Counted from the stretch's first letter, positions 27,945 to 38,185 are shown. The stretch: 64,000 nucleotides of DNA from Actinomadura_C alba (GCF_039530285.1 NZ_BAAAOK010000015.1:1-64000); one strand, 5' to 3'. Program-made: numbers and translations. Notes: generated by a model not told the origin, from the sequence alone.

Positions 27945-28772
27945 TCAGTTGTGCGGCTCGGGGGCGGTGACGAAGTCGATGAGTTGCTCGACGCGGCCGA
28001 GAAGCGCCGGTTCCAGATCGGTGAAAGTGCGGACTGATCCGAGGATTCGCTTCCATGCTGCGCCCACATCGTCACCCCAGCCAAGAGCGGAGAGCACTCC
28101 CTCTTTCCAGGGGATGCCCTTGGGAACCTCCGGCCATGCCTCGATGCGCAGCACGCCGGGCCGTACCGCCTGCCAGATGTCGACGAAGGGGTGGCCGGTG
28201 ACGAGGACGCTCGGCGAGGTGACCTGGGCGGCGATCCGGCTCTCCTTGGAGCCGGCGACCAGATGGTCGACCAGGACGCCGAGCCGGCGGCCGGGCTCCG
28301 GGGCGAACTCGTCCACGATGGCCGGCAGATCGTCGACGCCCTCGAGGTACTCGACCACCACGCCCTCGACCCGCAGGTCGTGTCCCCAGATCTTCTCGAC
28401 CAGCTCGGCGTCGTGCACGCCCTCGACGTAGATGCGGCTCTCCCTGGCCACCTGGGCGCGCAGGCCCTGCACGGCGATCGACCCCGACGCCGACCGGAGT
28501 GCCCGCTTCGGCCCCGGTCCCGGCCGCACGAGCGTGACGGGCTTGCCGTCGAGCAGGAAGCCCGCCTTGGCGAGCGGGAAGATCCGGCGCCGGCCGAAGC
28601 GGTCCTCCAGCGTCACCGCCTCTTTGTCGCAGGCCACGACGGCACCGCAGAATCCGCTCGAGGGGTCTTCGACGACGAGGTCGCGCTCGGCGGGAAGTTC
28701 GGGGATCTGACCGCGTCGCGGTCGGCGCCAGTCACCCGCGAGGACGTCGGCGTCATAATCCTTGGCACGCAT
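27945..28772 (-). CDS. DUF3097 family protein
   Basis: The 275-residue protein matches the actinobacterial DUF3097 family in length and in segments such as YDADVLAGDWRRPRR, VTLEDRFGRRRIFPL and SRIYVEGVHDAELVEKIWGHDLR. The last of these looks like a TOPRIM-type acidic patch, continuing with VDEFAPEPGRRLGVLVDHL. It commonly sits between hemW and hrcA. Its biochemical role is unknown, and a nucleic-acid function is only an inference. ATG 28772 was chosen because family similarity begins there. Confidence 0.82.
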   Translation of the reverse strand: MRAKDYDADVLAGDWRRPRRGQIPELPAERDLVVEDPSSGFCGAVVACDKEAVTLEDRFGRRRIFPLAKAGFLLDGKPVTLVRPGPGPKRALRSASGSIAVQGLRAQVARESRIYVEGVHDAELVEKIWGHDLRVEGVVVEYLEGVDDLPAIVDEFAPEPGRRLGVLVDHLVAGSKESRIAAQVTSPSVLVTGHPFVDIWQAVRPGVLRIEAWPEVPKGIPWKEGVLSALGWGDDVGAAWKRILGSVRTFTDLEPALLGRVEQLIDFVTAPEPHN

Positions 28773-28867
28773 GGGCACGGCTCCCGTCTCCCCGGGGATG
28801 GACGACGGACGGCACCGTACCGGGCGAAAACGGCTCGATGATGACCGACACGCGGACGCGCCGGGTG

Positions 28868-29467
28868 CTACCGGCGTCCGTAGCGCTCGGCGAGCAGCCG
28901 TTTGCGGTGGCCGCCGCGCTTGACCCCGGTGACGATGGCGATGATCGTGCCGGTGACCACGCCGATGAGCGGCAACAGGATCAGGGAGGCGACGCCGCCG
29001 ATGAGCCCGCCGAAGGCCGCGACGTCCGGATGCCGGCCCGTCGCGTACTCCCCGTTCTCGCCCTGGCATGTCAACCGGTGGGCGCCGGCCTCGGTGGCCT
29101 CGACAACGTGGATCTCCTCCCAGGTGCGGCCGCCGGTGGTCACCGTGAAGGTCCCGCTGGGCGAGGTGACGGGAACGTCCTGGCCCGACGGGGAGGTGAC
29201 GGTGCATTGGGCGTTCACCGGGACGCCGACAGCGCTGAGGGCCACGTAGATGCCGACCGGGGACTCCGGGGTCATCTGGACGGTCACGGTCTCGTCCGGC
29301 TGGAACGGCCGGTCGATGTCGAGGTTGCTGATCGAGGTGATGAGACCCCACACGAAACCGCCGACGCCCAGAGCGATGAGCACGAAGGCGATGAGTCCGG
29401 CCACGACGAACCAACGGCGGCCGGGCCGGAGCTCGCGCGGGTCGATTCGCGGTGGTGGAGGGTACAT
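28868..29467 (-). CDS. Two-helix membrane protein of unknown function, paralogue of the 23674-24306 product
   Basis: The 199-residue protein opens PPPPRIDPRELRPGRRWFVVAG, has one helix, an extracytoplasmic region with two Cys (NAQCTVTSP, HRLTCQGEN), a second helix (LLPLIGVVTGTIIAIVTGV) and a basic tail. The layout and the LRPGR start match the product at 23674, so the two are old duplicates. It lies divergent from hrcA but outside the usual heat-shock set. Function unknown. Confidence 0.72.
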   Translation of the reverse strand: MYPPPPRIDPRELRPGRRWFVVAGLIAFVLIALGVGGFVWGLITSISNLDIDRPFQPDETVTVQMTPESPVGIYVALSAVGVPVNAQCTVTSPSGQDVPVTSPSGTFTVTTGGRTWEEIHVVEATEAGAHRLTCQGENGEYATGRHPDVAAFGGLIGGVASLILLPLIGVVTGTIIAIVTGVKRGGHRKRLLAERYGRR

Positions 29468-29601
29468 GTCCACAAGCGTGGCACACGAAGGATCTCCATG
29501 GTCAAAGCTGACATGTTCCGGCCAGGGCGGGTCTCGCCGGCACGACCTCCCGGGCGGCCGCGACGGTCGATGCCTCCAGCGCCTCTCAGATCGCCGTACA
29601 C

Positions 29602-29628
29602 TTGGCACTCGGAAACAGGGAGTGCCAG
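29602..29628. promoter_or_regulatory. CIRCE operator (HrcA binding site)
   Basis: TTGGCACTC-N9-GAGTGCCAG closely matches the consensus TTAGCACTC-N9-GAGTGCTAA. It lies 59 bp upstream of hrcA and should mediate HrcA repression of the hrcA-dnaJ unit. Confidence 0.93.
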
Positions 29629-29687
29629 GAGGGCCGGGCCCGGATCGGGCACGGTTCCCAGTCGAGCGGGCAGGGAGGTGAGGTCTG

Positions 29688-30701
29688 GTGCTCGATGATC
29701 GCAAGCTGGCGGTGCTGCGCGCCATCGTTGAGGACTACGTGTCCACCAACGAGCCGGTGGGCTCGAAATCCCTCGCCGAGCGCCATAATCTCGGCGTCTC
29801 CCCGGCGACGATCCGCAACGACATGGCGGTGCTCGAGGAGGAGGGCTACATCGCCCAGCCGCACACGAGCGCCGGGCGGATCCCGACCGACAAGGGTTAC
29901 CGGCTCTTCGTCGACCGGCTGTCCACGATCAAGCCGCTCTCACCGGCCGAGCGCCGGGCCATCGAGACCTTCCTGGCGGGCGCGTACGATCTCGACGACG
30001 TGGTCGGCCGCACCGTCCGGCTCCTGGCACAGCTCACGCGCCAGGTCGCCGTGGTGCAGTATCCCTCGCTCACCCGCTCGTCGGTGCGGCACGTCGAGCT
30101 CGTCCAGGTCGCCTCTCACCGGCTGCTGATGGTGCTGATCACCAACACCGGCCGGGTGGAGCAGCGGGTCGTCGAGACGCACTCCGCCGTCTCGGAGGAG
30201 ACGATCGCGCATCTGCGCGCGCTGCTCAACACCTGCCTGGACGGGTGCGGGCTCGTCGACGCCCCGAACGCGGTGGTCGATCTTCCCGAGAAGGTGTCCT
30301 CCGACGACCGCTGGGTGGCGGCCGCGGTGGTCTCCGTACTGCTCGAGACGCTCGTCGAGAAGCACGATGAAAAGATCGTTTTCGCCGGCGCGGCCAACCT
30401 GGCCGCCGTCGACTTCTCCCAGAGCCTGCGGAACGTCCTCGAGGCTCTGGAGGAGCAGGTCGTGTTGATGCGGCTGCTCGGTGAGACCGGCGATTCCTCT
30501 ACTCTGACCGTGCGGATCGGTACCGAGAATCCGCACGAGGGCCTGCGGTCGACCTCGGTGGTCGCCGTCGGCTATGGCGTCGGTGACCAGGCCCTGGCCA
30601 AGCTGGGCGTTCTCGGCCCGACACGGATGGATTACCCCGGCACGATGGGAGCAGTACGGGCAGTGGCACGCTACGTCGGTCAGATCCTCGCGGGGTCGTA
30701 A
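29688..30701 (+). CDS. hrcA: Heat-inducible transcription repressor HrcA
   Basis: The 337-residue protein has the HrcA winged-helix start LDDRKLAVLRAIVEDYVSTNEPVGSKSLAERHNLGVSPATIRNDMAVLEEEGYI-type sequence (only parts needed: VSPATIRNDM) and the conserved PSLTRSSVRHVELVQV and IGTENPHEGLRSTSVVAVGY. HrcA represses chaperone genes through CIRCE. GTG 29688 follows GGGAGG. Its stop abuts the dnaJ GTG without a gap. Confidence 0.95.
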   Translation: MLDDRKLAVLRAIVEDYVSTNEPVGSKSLAERHNLGVSPATIRNDMAVLEEEGYIAQPHTSAGRIPTDKGYRLFVDRLSTIKPLSPAERRAIETFLAGAYDLDDVVGRTVRLLAQLTRQVAVVQYPSLTRSSVRHVELVQVASHRLLMVLITNTGRVEQRVVETHSAVSEETIAHLRALLNTCLDGCGLVDAPNAVVDLPEKVSSDDRWVAAAVVSVLLETLVEKHDEKIVFAGAANLAAVDFSQSLRNVLEALEEQVVLMRLLGETGDSSTLTVRIGTENPHEGLRSTSVVAVGYGVGDQALAKLGVLGPTRMDYPGTMGAVRAVARYVGQILAGS

Positions 30702-31838
30702 GTGGCAAACGACTACTACGCGACCCTCGGGGTGCGCCGCGACGCGAGCGCGGACGAGATCAAGAAGGCCTACCGCCGACTCGCGCGGGAGCTTCACCCG
30801 GACGTCAACCCCGATCCGGAGACACAGGAGCGCTTCAAGGAGATCACCCAGGCCTACGAGGTGCTCTCCGACCCCCGCAAGCGCGAGATGTTCGACCTGG
30901 GGGCGGACCCGTTCGCCTCCGCCGGTGCCGGAGGCGGCGCCGGCTTCGGGGCGGGCTTCCCCTTCAGCGACATCATGGACGCCTTCTTCGGCGGCGGGGG
31001 CACTCGCGGGCCGCGCAGCCGGGCACGGCGGGGGCGCAACGCCACGCTGCGGGTCGAGCTCGATCTGTCCGAGACCGCCTTCGGGACCACCCGAGAGCTG
31101 ACGGTCGACACCGCGATCGTCTGCGCCAGCTGCACCGGCACCGGCACCGCGCCCGGTACCTCACCGGACACGTGCGACATGTGCCATGGCCGTGGCGAGG
31201 TGCAGCAGGTCACCCGGTCGTTCCTCGGCCAGGTCATGACCTCGCGCCCCTGCCCGCAGTGCGGAGGCTTCGGCAGCGTCATCCGCAACCCGTGCCCCGA
31301 GTGCTCCGGAGACGGGCGGGTCCGCACCCGGCGCACGATCAAGGTACGGATCCCCGCGGGCGTCGAGAACGGCACCCACATCCAGCTCGCCGGCGAGGGC
31401 GAGGTCGGCGCGGGCGGCGGGCCGCCCGGAGACCTGTTCCTCGAGATCGTCGAGCGGCCGCACGAGATCTTCGAGCGTGAGGGCGACGACCTGCACTGCA
31501 CCGTGCAGATCCCGATGACCGCGGCCGCGCTGGGCACCAAGGTCGTCATCGAGACCCTCGACGGTCCCGAGGACGTCGACATCAAGCCGGGCACCCAGTC
31601 GGGTCAGGTGATCCCGATGTACGGACGGGGTGTCAAGCACCTCAACGAGAACGGCCGCGGCGATCTGATGATCCATGTCAACGTGGAGACGCCGATCCGG
31701 CTCGACGAGGAACAGGAGGAGCTGCTGCGCCGCCTGTCCAAGCTGCGCGGCGAGGAGCGGCCGCCGGGCAAGTTCGCCCCCGGGCAGTCCGGCTTCTTCT
31801 CCCGGCTCCGTGACGTCTTCAACAGCCATGACCGGTGA
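30702..31838 (+). CDS. dnaJ: Chaperone DnaJ
   Basis: The 378-residue type I J-protein has a J domain with HPD near residue 31, a Gly-rich linker, four zinc motifs (CASCTGTG, CDMCHGRG, CPQCGGFG, CPECSGDG) and the C-terminal substrate-binding domains. It stimulates DnaK ATPase. Being downstream of hrcA and CIRCE, it is the heat-shock (DnaJ2-type) copy. GTG 30702 directly follows the hrcA TAA. The stop overlaps rsmE. Confidence 0.96.
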   Translation: MANDYYATLGVRRDASADEIKKAYRRLARELHPDVNPDPETQERFKEITQAYEVLSDPRKREMFDLGADPFASAGAGGGAGFGAGFPFSDIMDAFFGGGGTRGPRSRARRGRNATLRVELDLSETAFGTTRELTVDTAIVCASCTGTGTAPGTSPDTCDMCHGRGEVQQVTRSFLGQVMTSRPCPQCGGFGSVIRNPCPECSGDGRVRTRRTIKVRIPAGVENGTHIQLAGEGEVGAGGGPPGDLFLEIVERPHEIFEREGDDLHCTVQIPMTAAALGTKVVIETLDGPEDVDIKPGTQSGQVIPMYGRGVKHLNENGRGDLMIHVNVETPIRLDEEQEELLRRLSKLRGEERPPGKFAPGQSGFFSRLRDVFNSHDR

Positions 31839-32566
31839 GCCCGCCGGTATTTCTCGCCGAGACCGCGCAGCTGGCGGGTGAGCGGGTCGTTCTCGGCGGG
31901 GCCGAGGGGCGGCACGCCGCGACCGTCCGCCGGCTTCGCGCGGGTGAGCGGGTCGACCTGACCGACGGTGCGGGCCTGCTCGCCGAATGCGTGGTGGGTG
32001 AGGTCGTCCGTGGCGGGCTCGAACTGGAGGTCCTCGCCCGCCGACGCGAGCCCGCGCCCGTACCCCGGCTGGTGGTGGTCCAGGCCCTGCCGAAGGGGGA
32101 CCGGGGCGAGCTCGCCGTCGAGACGATGACCGAGGTGGGCGTCGACGCGATCGTGCCGTGGGCGGCCAGTCGGTGCATCACGCAGTGGCGCCCCGACCGG
32201 CGGGCGAAGTCCGTCGGCCGGTGGCGGGGCACCGCACGCGAGGCGGCCAAGCAGGCCCGGCGGTGCTGGCTGCCCGAAGTGCCGGATCTGGCCACGACCG
32301 CCCAGGTCGCCGACCGCGTCGCAGGGGCGGCGCTCGCGCTGGTCCTGCACGAGGGCGCTCAGACGCCGCTCAGTGCCGTGACACCGCCCGCCACCGGTGA
32401 CATCGTGCTGATCGTCGGCCCCGAGGGCGGCATCACCGACGAGGAACTGCGCCTGTTCACCGACGCGGGAGGCGTGCCCACTGTGCTCGGGCCGACGGTG
32501 CTGCGCACCTCTACCGCCGGGGTGGCGGCCGCGGCGGTGCTGCTCAGTGCCTGCGGTCGCTGGTAG
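31835..32566 (+). CDS. rsmE: 16S rRNA m3U1498 methyltransferase RsmE
   Basis: The 243-residue SPOUT-class methyltransferase shows VVVQALPKGDR, VPWAASRCITQW, REAAKQARRCWLPEV, LIVGPEGGITDEEL and LGPTVLRTSTAGVAA, the RsmE knot signatures. It methylates N3 of U1498 in 16S rRNA. The start GTG overlaps the dnaJ stop (GTGA), so it is coupled to the heat-shock operon. Confidence 0.94.
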   Translation: MSPPVFLAETAQLAGERVVLGGAEGRHAATVRRLRAGERVDLTDGAGLLAECVVGEVVRGGLELEVLARRREPAPVPRLVVVQALPKGDRGELAVETMTEVGVDAIVPWAASRCITQWRPDRRAKSVGRWRGTAREAAKQARRCWLPEVPDLATTAQVADRVAGAALALVLHEGAQTPLSAVTPPATGDIVLIVGPEGGITDEELRLFTDAGGVPTVLGPTVLRTSTAGVAAAAVLLSACGRW

Positions 32567-32575
32567 GCGCCTCGA

Positions 32576-33238
32576 TCAGGGGTTCTCCATCTGCAGTGGC
32601 TGCTCGCCCCCGGTGGGCGGCGTCGTCGTCGGCGGCGTCACCGGCGGGGGCGGGTCGACGGGCGGCGGCTCGCCACCGCCCTCCGGGGGAGGAGTCGGCG
32701 ACGTCTCCTCGGTCGGCGCCGTGCAGGTCGGCGGCTGCTCTCCGGCCGGCGAGGTGTCGGCGGTGCTCGACACCGCGGGGCCCCCAGGGGTGGCCGGGCG
32801 TCCGCACACCGGTGCGCCGGCGACGGGCGTGCGCAGCGGCTGCGTCGGGGGGACGGTCCCTTGGGTCTTCGCATGCCCGGGCATGGGCTCGGCGGGCTCC
32901 TCGTCGTCCGAGGTGCTGGTGGCGCCCGTCGTGCTGTTCGATCCATGCTCGCCCTGCTCGGGCGCGCCGTGTCCGCCCACGGTGAAGCTGCTGATCGCGG
33001 GTTGGGCGGTGACGACGACGGCGGCCATGACGAGGGAGGCGGCACCGGCCAGCGCCGGGCGCGCCCAGCTCGCCGTGAACCAGGACCAGCTGGACGACCA
33101 GCCGAATCTCGGCGCCGGCCGTTCGCCGATGCGCGCACGGATCCGATCCAGCCCGTCTGCCGCTGGCACGACCGTGTCCGCCTCCGCGTGCAGGGTACGG
33201 CGCAGGATCTCGCCGTACTCGTCGTGGGGATCGGTCAT
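32576..33238 (-). CDS. Single-pass membrane partner of the ECF sigma factor (putative anti-sigma)
   Basis: The 220-residue protein has an N-terminal cytoplasmic helical stretch (YGEILRRTLHAEADTVVP), one transmembrane helix (ALAGAASLVMAAVVVTAQPA) and a long extracytoplasmic Pro/Thr-rich tail. It lacks a zinc anti-sigma HxxxCxxC motif. Its ATG overlaps the stop of the sigma gene (ATGA), which is the main reason to call it an anti-sigma or co-regulator. Confidence 0.72.
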   Translation of the reverse strand: MTDPHDEYGEILRRTLHAEADTVVPAADGLDRIRARIGERPAPRFGWSSSWSWFTASWARPALAGAASLVMAAVVVTAQPAISSFTVGGHGAPEQGEHGSNSTTGATSTSDDEEPAEPMPGHAKTQGTVPPTQPLRTPVAGAPVCGRPATPGGPAVSSTADTSPAGEQPPTCTAPTEETSPTPPPEGGGEPPPVDPPPPVTPPTTTPPTGGEQPLQMENP

Positions 33239-33876
33239 GACAATTGCTCCAGAACGCCTCGGAGCGCGGTCATCCCGCGCGCTGTATGGCTCTTGACGGC
33301 TCCGCGGCTGATGCCCATCGCGTGGGCGATCTCCGCTTCTGACAGATCGGCGTAATACCGCAAAACGAGTGCTTCCCGTTGCCTTCTCGGCAATGCGCTG
33401 AGTGCTTTGACCACCGCGGCCCGCTCGAACTCCACGATGGCGCCGTTCTCGGCGCTCGGAGCGTCCGGCAGGCCCTTGGGGGCATATTTTTCCACGACCG
33501 CGCGATGGCGCAGCACGGACCGTGACTTGTTGACCACCGACTGCCTGAGATAGGCGAGGGCCTTGTCGGGGTCGCGCAACCGCTGCCACCCGCCGTGCAT
33601 GGCGATGAACGCGTCCTGCACGACCTCTTCGGCCGTACCGACGTCGCGCACGAGAAGCGCGGCGAGACGCACGAGCGAACGGTAGTTGGCGCTGTAGAGC
33701 GCGGTCACCGCCTGATCGGCGTCCCAGACGACGGCGATGGAGGGAGCCGTGCCGCCGGCCACAAGCGTCTCGGTCACGTCAGTGGGACGCCTACCCTCGC
33801 CGTCCGGTTTACGAAAGGGCATTCCAGCTCTCGCCTCGGTCAACCTATCCGTCACCTCTGCCGTCCCCCTGGCCAC
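33235..33876 (-). CDS. ECF-type RNA polymerase sigma factor (SigE/SACE-like)
   Basis: The protein (up to 213 residues) has sigma region 2 (ALYSANYRSLVRLAALLVRD, AEEVVQDAFIAMHGGW) and region 4 (LPRRQREALVLRYYADLSEAEIA, ISRGAVKSHTARG). GTG 33876 lies inside a perfect 20-bp palindrome and has no ribosome site. ATG 33822, preceded by GAGAGCTGGA, is a better start and gives 195 residues. The overlapping downstream gene encodes its likely membrane-bound control protein. Confidence 0.87.
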   Translation of the reverse strand: MARGTAEVTDRLTEARAGMPFRKPDGEGRRPTDVTETLVAGGTAPSIAVVWDADQAVTALYSANYRSLVRLAALLVRDVGTAEEVVQDAFIAMHGGWQRLRDPDKALAYLRQSVVNKSRSVLRHRAVVEKYAPKGLPDAPSAENGAIVEFERAAVVKALSALPRRQREALVLRYYADLSEAEIAHAMGISRGAVKSHTARGMTALRGVLEQLS

Positions 33877-33890
33877 CCAGCTGGGTGGCC
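33871..33890. promoter_or_regulatory. Perfect 20-bp palindrome upstream of the sigma gene
   Basis: GGCCACCCAGCTGGGTGGCC is fully self-complementary with no loop. It lies 49 bp upstream of the preferred sigma start (33822). The absence of a loop fits a dimeric regulator site better than a terminator. No regulator can be named. Confidence 0.45.
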
Positions 33891-34085
33891 GACCCCGTCA
33901 CGGCGTGAACGGCGAACCCAACGGATCCTGTAGGCGGCAGGACACATCACCGAAAATGCCGGCGAGCCGGGGGGTTCGCACTGACTTGCAACCTTAACTA
34001 GTAAACGGCCTGTCTCGGACCCGAGTAGGGATGGGAATCGGCCGATCTCGATAGCATTCGAGGACACCGGCCGAGGAGGACATCC

Positions 34086-34427
34086 GTGGACTGCCTGTTC
34101 TGCAAGATCGTCACAGGTGACGTGCCGGCCATGATCGTACGCGAGAGTGACCGCGTGGTGGCGTTCAGGGACATCAATCCACAGGCTCCGACGCACGTGC
34201 TCGTGATCCCCAAGGAACACCACGTCAACGTGGCCGAGCTCGCCGCCGCGGACCCCGAGCTGCTCGCCGAGATGATGCGCGAGGCGCATGAGGTGGCCGT
34301 GGACGAGGGAATCGCCGAGACCGGTTATCGGGTGGTGTTCAACACCGGGCCGCAGGCGGGGCAGACTGTCTTCCACACGCACGCGCATCTGCTCGGGGGG
34401 CGTGGCCTGAACTGGCCTCCGGGGTGA
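34086..34427 (+). CDS. HIT-family nucleotide hydrolase (HINT-like)
   Basis: The 113-residue protein starts DCLFCKIVTGDVPA and ends with the catalytic histidine triad HTHAHLLGG. HINT proteins cleave purine nucleoside phosphoramidates and bind Zn through the N-terminal Cys pair (CLFC). GTG 34086 follows GAGGAGG. The gene precedes phoH, a conserved actinobacterial order. Confidence 0.93.
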   Translation: MDCLFCKIVTGDVPAMIVRESDRVVAFRDINPQAPTHVLVIPKEHHVNVAELAAADPELLAEMMREAHEVAVDEGIAETGYRVVFNTGPQAGQTVFHTHAHLLGGRGLNWPPG

Positions 34428-34542
34428 TCGTCACGGTACCCGGCAACAGGCGGGGCGCCGCGGCGACCAGTACCATGGGAGCATCGCGCCAGATCACGCA
34501 CAGGCAACAGGAAGCAGGGCGAAGAGGCCGCAAGGCCGGCTG

Positions 34543-35597
<1,055 letters not shown>

Positions 35598-35601
<4 letters not shown>

Positions 35602-36077
35602 GCATCGAGGTTCTCAACGAGTCGGGCGCTCAGGTCGATGAGAAAAGCCTCGTTGCACTCGCCCGTCACGTGCTCGACGCGATGAAGGTCCATCCGCTGG
35701 CCGAGCTGTCGCTGCTGCTCGTCGACGAGCCGGCGATGGCCGAGCTGCACGAGAAGTGGATGGGCGAGCCGGGGGCGACCGACGTGCTCGCCTTCCCCAT
35801 GGACGAGTTGCGCCCCGGGCACCTTTCCGGTGGCCCCGACGACGGAGGCGCCCCCGACCCGGGGCTGCTCGGTGACGTGGTGCTGTGCCCGGCGGTCGCC
35901 AAGGCCCAGGCCCGCCAGGCCGGCCACAGCACCGAGGACGAGCTGCAGTTGCTGTGCACACATGGGATCCTGCATCTGCTGGGCTACGACCATGCCGAGC
36001 CGGCCGAGCACAAGGAGATGTTCGGCCTGCAGGATCGGCTGATCGCCTCCTGGCGGGAGAAACGCGACGCGTCGTGA
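35598..36077 (+). CDS. ybeY: Endoribonuclease YbeY
   Basis: The 159-residue metalloprotein has the zinc motif HGILHLLGYDHAEPAEHKEM (HGxLHLxGYDH) and is of normal length. YbeY acts in 16S rRNA 3' maturation and ribosome quality control. It is translationally coupled to phoH upstream and to the CBS-domain gene downstream by 4-bp overlaps. Confidence 0.95.
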
Positions 36078-37384
36078 GCACTTCTCACGGATGGTTGCTG
36101 GCCGGAGCCGCTGCGCTGGTGGCGGTGGCCGGGTTGCTCGCGAGCGTCGAGACCGCCCTGGCCCGGGTGTCGCGGGTGCGCGTCGAGGAACTGGTGCGCG
36201 AGGGCCGTCGCGGTGCCCAGCGGCTCGCCGAGGTCGTCGCCGACCCCGCGCGCTACCTGAACCTGGTGCTGCTGCTGCGGGTGAGCGGAGAGCTCGCCGC
36301 CACGGTGATCGTGGCGGACCTGTGCGTGGCCTGGCTGGACGAGACCTGGGGCGCGTACGTCACCGCCGCCGTCATCATGATCGTGGTCAGCTACGTCGTG
36401 GTGGGCGTGGGGCCGCGTACCCTCGGCCGCCAGCACGCCGACCACATCGCCCTGGCCGGCGCGGGTCTCATGCACCCGATCACCCGCGTGTTCGGCCCGC
36501 TGCCGAAACTGCTGATCCTGCTCGGCAACGCCCTCACGCCCGGTAAGGGCTTTCGCGAGGGGCCGTTCGCCTCGGAGGCGGAGCTGCGCGACCTGGTCGA
36601 TCTAGCCGAACAGCGCAGCCTGATCGAGCCCGACGAGCGCGAGATGATCCACTCGGTGTTCGAGCTCGGCGACACCCTCGTACGCGAGGTCATGGTGCCG
36701 CGCACCGACATCGTGTTCATCGAGCGGGACAAGACCCTGCGCCAGGCGCTGTCGCTGGCCCTGCGCAGCGGCTTCTCCCGGATCCCGGTGGTCGGTGAGA
36801 ACGAGGACGACGTCGTGGGCATCGCCTACCTCAAGGACGTCGTCCGCCGCAGTCACGAGTACCGCGAAGGCGAGTCGGTCGAGCAGGTCGAGTCGGTGAT
36901 GCGGCCCGCGACGTACGTTCCGGACAGCAAGCCCATCGACGAGCTGCTCCGCGACATGCAGGCGCAGCAGACCCACGTGGCGATCGTGATCGACGAATAC
37001 GGCGGCACCGCGGGCCTCGTCACCATCGAGGACATCCTCGAAGAGATCGTCGGCGAGATCGCCGACGAGTACGACGTCGAGGCGCCCCGCGTGGAACAGC
37101 TCCCGGAAGGGGGTTACCGCGTGACCGCCCGGCTGCCCGTGGACGAGCTGTCGGAGTTGTTCGACGTCGACATCGAGGTCGAGGACGTCGAGACCGTGGG
37201 CGGCCTCCTCGCCCACGCCCTGGGCCGGGTGCCGATCGAGGGATCCACCGCGACCGTCGCCGGGCTCAGCCTCAAGGCGGAGAGCATCGCCGGGCGGCGC
37301 AACCGGATCGGCACGGTGCTCGTCGAGCGGGCCCGGGCCGAGGAGCACGCCGAGCCCGAGGGCTCCGAGCACATCGAGGCCTAG
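36074..37384 (+). CDS. CNNM/CBS-domain membrane protein (CorC/HlyC type)
   Basis: The 436-residue protein has a DUF21/CNNM membrane part with four hydrophobic segments (for example WLLAGAAALVAVAGLLASVETA). It is followed by a CBS pair (VREVMVPRTDIVFI, SGFSRIPVVGENEDDVVGI, HVAIVIDEYGGTAGLVTIEDILEEIVGEI-like segment) and a C-terminal CorC_HlyC domain. Family members are linked to magnesium or cobalt efflux. GTG 36074 overlaps the ybeY stop. Confidence 0.9.
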   Translation: MSTSHGWLLAGAAALVAVAGLLASVETALARVSRVRVEELVREGRRGAQRLAEVVADPARYLNLVLLLRVSGELAATVIVADLCVAWLDETWGAYVTAAVIMIVVSYVVVGVGPRTLGRQHADHIALAGAGLMHPITRVFGPLPKLLILLGNALTPGKGFREGPFASEAELRDLVDLAEQRSLIEPDEREMIHSVFELGDTLVREVMVPRTDIVFIERDKTLRQALSLALRSGFSRIPVVGENEDDVVGIAYLKDVVRRSHEYREGESVEQVESVMRPATYVPDSKPIDELLRDMQAQQTHVAIVIDEYGGTAGLVTIEDILEEIVGEIADEYDVEAPRVEQLPEGGYRVTARLPVDELSELFDVDIEVEDVETVGGLLAHALGRVPIEGSTATVAGLSLKAESIAGRRNRIGTVLVERARAEEHAEPEGSEHIEA

Positions 37385-37802
37385 CGCGCGACACACCGTA
37401 AGAGATTCTTGACATGGGATTAGCCGCCCTTCCGCGCGGGAATGATCAACACGTTTGGAGATCATTTGGGGGGATCTCATAGGGGTCGCGGAGCCGCGCC
37501 GGCGGCAGGACCGATGTCGTCGTCGCGAACCGCGTGGAGAACCCGGATCGTACGGACACCGCACGGACGCCGGACGGGGCGAGGCCCGCGTCACGTAAGA
37601 CCGCTGCGGTCCTGTCCCAACAGGACATCTCGCGGGCTCACCGTCCCGCCGGCGTCACCGAGGGCCGTGCGTCCCAGGGGGGCGGAGATCCGGGTTCTCG
37701 TGCCGGCTCGCGCTCGTGGATGTGCGCGTCTCCGTGACCCACCTCGCGTGGTACCCGAGCCGGGGGCTCGGCGACCCGCCGCGCGCCCCTACCCTTGGAG
37801 GC
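37385..37802 (+). other. Intergenic region before the cytidine-deaminase-like gene
   Basis: No gene is evident. A good -35 hexamer TTGACA lies at 37409-37414, but no matching -10 follows at the right distance. Short frames on both strands lack coding character. Confidence 0.4.
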
Positions 37803-38141
37803 GTGAGTGAGATCGGTGCGGAGGACGCGAAGATAATCACGCTGGCGCGAGCGGCGCGGGCCCGTACGGGCGCGGCCGAGGGGGCCGCGGTCCGGGACGA
37901 GACGGGGCGGACGTATTCCGCGGCGACCGTGGATCTGCCCTCGCTCAAGCTGTCAGCGCTGCGGGTCGCGGTGGCGATGGCCGTCTCCAGCGGGGCCGAG
38001 GAGCTCGAGGCCGCGGCCCTCGTCACGCGAGGCGGATCCGCCGAGGAGACCGACCTCCAGGCCGTGCGCGACCTCGGCCGCAAGGCCCCGGTGTTCGTCG
38101 CGGGCCTCGACGGCGCGCTCCTGGCCACGCTGACCCCCTGA
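37803..38141 (+). CDS. Cytidine-deaminase-like protein lacking the catalytic zinc motifs
   Basis: The 112-residue protein occupies the position between the CorC-like gene and era where actinomycetes carry a small cytidine deaminase-like gene, and its fold pattern (LARAARARTGAAEGAAVRDETGRTYSAATVDLPSLKLSALRVAVAMAV) fits. The HAE and PCxxC zinc motifs of active deaminases are absent, so it is probably not a deaminase. GTG 37803 follows GGAGGC. Role unknown. Confidence 0.75.
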   Translation: MSEIGAEDAKIITLARAARARTGAAEGAAVRDETGRTYSAATVDLPSLKLSALRVAVAMAVSSGAEELEAAALVTRGGSAEETDLQAVRDLGRKAPVFVAGLDGALLATLTP

Positions 38142-38185
38142 GGCAGGGGACCATTGCGTTCCCGCCGTACGGGAGAATCAACACC

